DNA from: Mycogone perniciosa
Taxonomy: Eukaryota; Ascomycota; Sordariomycetes; Hypocreales; Hypocreaceae
Assembly (NCBI GenBank): GCA_025331125.1
Contig: JAOALB010000299.1
Coordinates: forward strand, 1-23,379
Direction: 5' to 3'
DNA length: 23,379 nt
Part shown: piece after piece, positions 18,878 through 23,379 of the stretch
Numbering within the stretch: the stretch's first letter is position 1
How the letters are laid out: the number at the start of each line of letters is the position of its first letter
Program-made: the position numbers and the translations under genes
Notes under the pieces: model-generated
The model's database searches: none
Told to the model about the DNA's origin: nothing
Seen by the model: the letters and a program-made list of their open reading frames with translations, nothing else

Positions 18878-20812
18878 ATTTTTAATTAAAGCAAGACTAT
18901 GTACGACTTTCTTCAAAAGAGGTCGGTAATTACATGGGACTCCACCTTACTGTCTGTTTCTATAGCTGTATATGTTGTGTAATACGGTTACGTAGTCAAC
19001 CTGAGCACATCATAATTATAGGGCATTCCAGTCACTTAAATTTCCACTCTATTACACCGTGATGTGTATGTCTGTTGACCTAATCCTCCATTGTAATTGG
19101 TTTCCTTCCCAGCTGTTTTATCATAGAAAAGAAATGACGCGCGTCCTGTCTTCCATCTCAGAAAAAAAATCTCTCTTACATACAATCTTCCTCATTATTC
19201 CGATAACAAGACCGATGTTATACGATAGCATGCGCTTAGAATAACGTTCCGATGAGCTAATCTCCCGTTCGGGGCCGGTAAATCATCGGGGAAAAGCCAA
19301 CAGAAGTTATCCACAGATAGCAACATGGATCGGGTCACCTCAGGCATAGAATATATTAAGTCTAAATAAAGTAACTACTTAAACATGTTGGCTGGTAACA
19401 CACTACTGCCTTTCTCAATATGTAAGTAGTGGGATCCTATCATCTTATTTCCTCGCCTGTCGTTTCCTGCCGCTTTTGACAGCTACCTAGAGATAGTGAA
19501 GGAATTTATGATCTAATACTCAAGTCGCATACCGCCAGCCTGTACCCTATTAAATATAAGTCAGCAAATTAAAGGTATAATTTTAACAAATAATTTTACC
19601 AGTACTCGTTCTTTGTAACTTTGACAGGACACCTTCGCTGCCTTTCGATGTATTTATCACACCATGATTCCGCAATCCAGTAAGTGTGAGTGCATTCGAA
19701 TATTTTCTATTCTAGCATAAGTATAGTAACTTCAAGATTGCTTTATCAAACCTACGTAAACGTAATTACACATTTCGAAGGTTTAAGATAGGGATAGACT
19801 CCTTTGAGCGTTTATCAGTTCTGCGCCGCCTTACGGTACGCGCCCTCGCCTTTAATAGGCAGATACAAGGTCAGCTCTTGTATCTTAGAATGGCGTCACT
19901 GATTGCCAGGATCCTTGCAACCATGTTCGGGTATACCTGCGATTGGTACTCCGTACAGAGTACCGCATCAATAGTATTATTAGCCTTTGCCTGATCTTGG
20001 AACTGGCCACAAGGAGTCTCGCGCATTTTCTCTGCCAACACACGCATGGCACCACACTCAAATTGCATCTGGTTGTCTCAAGTGTCACACTAGCGCGCCA
20101 CTCGCCATGTACTCACTGGAGTGGAGCACAGTGTAATGAAAACAGAGTGACCCATGTTTCCCAATCTCCAAAAATACTTTGCCAGCGGCCACCTACATCG
20201 GCAATGCATGTACCAGGGTAATTGAAATACTATCCGATCATCTGCAGCATATTAAGTCTCATTCTCTGCATTTGTACTCCTGCTAACGCAAAATAGTTGC
20301 CAAGATGCTCTCTATATCCATGGCTTGCAGGAATTGGAGAGGCGATGCATATTTATCAAATAAAGTCAACTCGGAAGTATATTGCCCCGAACACCAATCG
20401 GATTCGCGTATGATGTCCATTCCGATTCTCGTGTATGATAATCTCAGAGGCCTGTACTTCGTACATTATCCATTCCGTAAGCAACTAGGTATGATGCCCC
20501 GATAACTCCCCCCTTTCAAAAACTAGCGTAAGATGTAGCACCAAGGCGCGATCAAACGGGAACAAGGCCTGGTGTATGAAGCAGAGCGAGGATTTCAACG
20601 CTTGTAACTGCATTTCTGAGAACGTATATGGAAGATAGAGAAACCAATAATATATAAAGGAGGAGCGAATAAAAAAAGGCTGCAGATCCTATATTTCCAA
20701 ACATCCCCCAATTCAACGCATCTGTCTCGATCAACCAAGCTCATTGATTGAATTAACACCAGTTCAAGTAAATTAAGGTTGTCCTCCAAATTGATTCATG
20801 TTTAATAATCGT
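18878..20812. other. Gene-poor AT-rich region
   Basis: About 1.9 kb with no convincing gene on either strand. The stretch 19500-19760 is especially AT-rich. A gtactccgtacagagtac palindrome lies at about 19948-19965. A 65-codon minus frame at 19871-20068 has passable composition but no motif or splice partner. Confidence 0.5.
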
Positions 20813-21796
20813 TTAGGCTGATTCATATGGTTTTTGCCCATAAACGACAAAGAAATTGAACATGGCGTGAGTATGTCTGGCTCGCAATGCCAACCGAACC
20901 ATGTAGTTCAGAACCTCCACTTCCTCTTGCGACCAGCCCAGGATATCCCTAAATGGCACCGCAGTAAGGGCTTCGAGTCCTTCAATGAAACTCAGGCGTA
21001 ACAAGTTACCGACTTCTTTGAGCCGTTCATCCTTGGGCCAACTACCGATGGGGAGCTTGAATCGCTGCTCAGTGACGCCAGTAAAGCCGGCTGCCTCAGC
21101 CCACCTCTTGAAGGACGGGGCGGGGTTTAGGGTGCGGCCGTTCTTGCAGCAGGCATCCATGAGACGGTTCATTAGCAGGATAATGGCATTATCAGGTTTC
21201 AGCGAGTCGTCTTCCGAGTAGGGGTTATTATCAGATTCCTGGAACTCGACCCATCCTCCTGGGTTTAGGTTATCGAAGATCTGTCGGATAAGTCTTGGCC
21301 AGTCTTCAATGGAACCAGCCATGTACCGGCAGTGGATAAAGTCGTATTTATCTGGCTCATCCCACTGCAGTTCGACGTTGTCGACCAGGAATTTCACATT
21401 TGGGGGTACCCAGGATGGTTGGATCGGGCTGAGGTCCTTCCCAACAATGGAGGCTCTAGGGAAGCGGTCTGCAAACTGGATGCACCAGAATCCCGTACCG
21501 GTACCTATGTCTAGAACTTTGAGTTCCTCGGGTTTGATTGGAGCGAGAAAAAGTCGTTCTTCGAGCAGACCGTAGTACGCGTAGTGAACCACATCGAGGC
21601 GCTGTTGCTCTTGTTCATCATTGGGAAAGATATAGTCTCCCGCATAGTAGCCGTGGTAGCGTCGGCCATGCTTCCACACATACCACTCGATACTGCTGGA
21701 CAAGGAGATGCTGGCTGACGAGATCTCATCACCATACGTCGAGTCAGAATCACCCTGGTCTACCTCGACCCCAACAGTTGCTGGTGTAGTTGACAT
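20813..21796 (-). CDS. LaeA-like SAM-dependent methyltransferase, intronless
   Basis: The frame is open from 22000, but I place the start at the ATG 21796-21794 (ccaagATGtc, MSTTPATVGVEVDQGDSD). This gives 327 residues and the usual Ser/Thr/acidic leader, whereas the extra 68 residues upstream are unlike the family. Conserved segments in order are KHGRRYHGYYAGDYIFPNDE, LFLAPI, SAM motif I KVLDIGTGTG (93-102), GKDLSPIQPSWVPPNVKF, DFIHCRYMAGSIEDW, LNPGGWVEFQESD and LPIGSWPKDERLKEVGN. The enzyme should transfer a methyl group from SAM; its substrate is unknown. It is intact. It differs strongly from the eight-exon relative at 14161-15653 in sequence and gene structure, so they belong to separate subfamilies, not a recent duplication. 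No core biosynthetic gene adjoins it. Confidence 0.9.
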   Translation of the reverse strand: MSTTPATVGVEVDQGDSDSTYGDEISSASISLSSSIEWYVWKHGRRYHGYYAGDYIFPNDEQEQQRLDVVHYAYYGLLEERLFLAPIKPEELKVLDIGTGTGFWCIQFADRFPRASIVGKDLSPIQPSWVPPNVKFLVDNVELQWDEPDKYDFIHCRYMAGSIEDWPRLIRQIFDNLNPGGWVEFQESDNNPYSEDDSLKPDNAIILLMNRLMDACCKNGRTLNPAPSFKRWAEAAGFTGVTEQRFKLPIGSWPKDERLKEVGNLLRLSFIEGLEALTAVPFRDILGWSQEEVEVLNYMVRLALRARHTHAMFNFFVVYGQKPYESA

Positions 21797-23379
21797 CTTG
21801 GTATGGCTTGTCCCAGCAGAAATATTGACAAGAGACGAGAGCCCTTGCCAATTAGCAGGAAGGTAGTGATTGGCCGCCTTATAATATCCAACAGGCATGA
21901 ACCCTTGATACGCGCCAAACCACAGTGGGCTCTGGAAATCTGTAGATGAGACATTGACTGCCAGGAAGGACGATGCACTACCCAGCCTGACCAAGAACAC
22001 GATGCCAATGCAGGCAACAAAAAGAAGAAATATGCCCTAACTGGTAGTGTACTTGGTGGATAGCAATCGCTATTTTACTCCTCTACTAGCGTCGCATGCT
22101 GCTAGGTAAGGGGGTAAACACACAAAGAGCTAAGCAACCCATTGACTCGAGGCTCTACCACGCTGGGGTGCCGGTGCCCCCGTCAGTTCCACACAACAAA
22201 TCTCAACAGATGCCAGGTTCCTGATAAATGTGATGACTGTTATCCCATGAAGCTAACAAATGGTATTGCCTAGCCCCTGATTTTGTCGATATTCCCTCTC
22301 AGTAACTTGTTCAATGCATGATATGACTCCAGACACCACTCTGAGCAGGCCTGACCATCATCCTGGTACAATTTCATCAACATACTCTCACAGCCCAGCA
22401 TAATAGGCTATTATAGAAAGTTTGTTCAGTGAGATTAATTGCTACAAAGGCAATCAATTACATGATCTTTTGCCCCATCAATGTAAACGGTACGGAGTAT
22501 AAGGGTTCGTTACAATACCCTCGTCAGCGCCAAGCAATTTCTTCTTTCTAGTTCATTTACCATGCACATCTGATCCCTGCAAGTCTAGTCCTCTGGGGAA
22601 CTTTTGGACTTGTCTACTTGTAATAACGAGCCATGCTCGGCGTACTGTGTGGTAGGTGGGCCTATGCGCCATATGATTAACGATAAACCCCGAGTCCCCT
22701 TCTTGGTTACGTACCATCTTGTTATGGATGGTGATTCATGGTGTTAACAGGGGGCAAGGGGTTGTTACAGGGGTTGGTTCCGACCACCCTTGGCGTAAGG
22801 CATGGTTGGACGACATCGCCCACCCATTATTAGTACCTTGTACAGAGTACTCCTTTCAGTTGCACAGGAATCTTTGAAGATACACTAGTATTATGCAAGA
22901 AGTGGCCACCTCTCGCATTCGTGTGCCGCTTGCGGACAGAGTTTACCGTTGCCAAAAAATCTTGTTGTTGATGGTCTTGCCATCTTAGGGAAAAAAAGTC
23001 GAAGATGAATTCCATACATGGCTTGAGTTAACAGCACAGGCTGATTGACAAGACAAGCTCATACACTTCTTATACATCAAATAGTCTTTTCTTTTTTGCC
23101 CTACAGTTAGCAGTCGTAGCCAAACCCATACGGGGCATTCCAATACAGGTCACTCCAATACAGGTCACTATTGCAGACCCATCAGCCCTCGCGCAGACCA
23201 TACCTTGCCTCTGGTAGGCTGCCACCTACGTCCAAGGTATCAGGAACACCAAGGTGTTGTTCAACGATGCTTAAGCTGCCAGGGTTAGCTTAGCTATTCA
23301 GAACGCCCGAAAGACATACCCGACTTTCCCTGCACACATCCCATGTACGAGATTCGAGACGCGGAGGCCGCTTGAATCG
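21797..23379. other. Right-end region without a recognised gene
   Basis: About 1.6 kb from the methyltransferase start to the window end. The first few hundred bases must carry its promoter. A tacggagtat motif occurs at about 22491 and gtacagagtac at about 22840. The 15-bp tandem pair at 23140-23169 is listed separately. Short frames on both strands show no protein character. Confidence 0.5.
23140..23169 (+). repeat. 15-bp exact tandem pair
   Basis: ccaatacaggtcact occurs twice without gap (23140-23154, 23155-23169). Its origin is probably replication slippage; no function is evident. Confidence 0.9.

Noticed and set aside
18521..18916. 131-codon minus frame
   Set aside because: It is antisense to the coherent charged protein on the plus strand, whose splice sites and composition are far better.
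21797..22000. In-frame N-terminal extension of the second methyltransferase
   Set aside because: Family members start with a short polar leader, the internal ATG at 21796 has a good context, and the extension has no family character.
1..23379. CRISPR arrays, telomere repeats, LTRs, rRNA and tRNA genes
   Set aside because: None was found on reading both strands; there are no regular spaced repeats, TTAGGG arrays, long direct repeats or tRNA-like B boxes.

Overview
The window is nuclear DNA from a filamentous ascomycete (Pezizomycotina; Eurotiales such as Aspergillus/Penicillium would fit, but this cannot be proved here). The evidence is many short introns (about 35-80 bp) with GT..AG borders and CTAAC/TTAAC-like branch points, and protein families typical of such fungi: LaeA-like methyltransferases, an Est1-type protein, a Cps1/GT2-like glycosyltransferase and a short kinase-like protein. 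The genes are well spaced with long AT-rich gaps and several small repeats, as in accessory or subtelomeric fungal DNA.

Layout from left to right. The 3' part of a kinase-like gene (+) enters at base 1. A three-exon multi-pass membrane protein gene (-, 1078-2076) follows. Next comes a two-exon Est1/SMG-type gene (-, 3044-5112) with an unexplained open frame directly upstream (5151-5588). An intact, intronless processive GT2 glycosyltransferase (-, 6775-8250) is next, followed by a second multi-pass membrane protein gene (-, 8701-9638) that matches the first in length, topology and first-intron position. A two-exon gene of unknown function with an acidic repeat and a 54-bp duplication (+, 10452-12234) runs head-on into another unknown gene (-, 12256-13195), leaving 21 bp between stop codons; the second gene has a one-frame break and a 242-bp MITE-like element just upstream. 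An eight-exon LaeA-like methyltransferase with a 13-nt exon (+, 14161-15653) faces an unknown serine-rich gene with a chromo-like tail (-, 16319-17529). Next is a small decayed gene with an in-frame TAA (+, 18289-18877), about 1.9 kb without a gene, and a second, intronless LaeA-like methyltransferase (-, 20813-21796). The last 1.6 kb shows no gene.

No complete biosynthetic cluster is visible: there is no PKS, NRPS, terpene synthase or P450. The most interesting points are the pair of related membrane proteins flanking the Est1-type and GT2 genes, the convergent pair of unknown genes, and two very different LaeA-like genes in one window. Splice models were built by hand from reading-frame continuity and consensus sites; the eight-exon model gives exactly 373 codons, which is a strong internal check.
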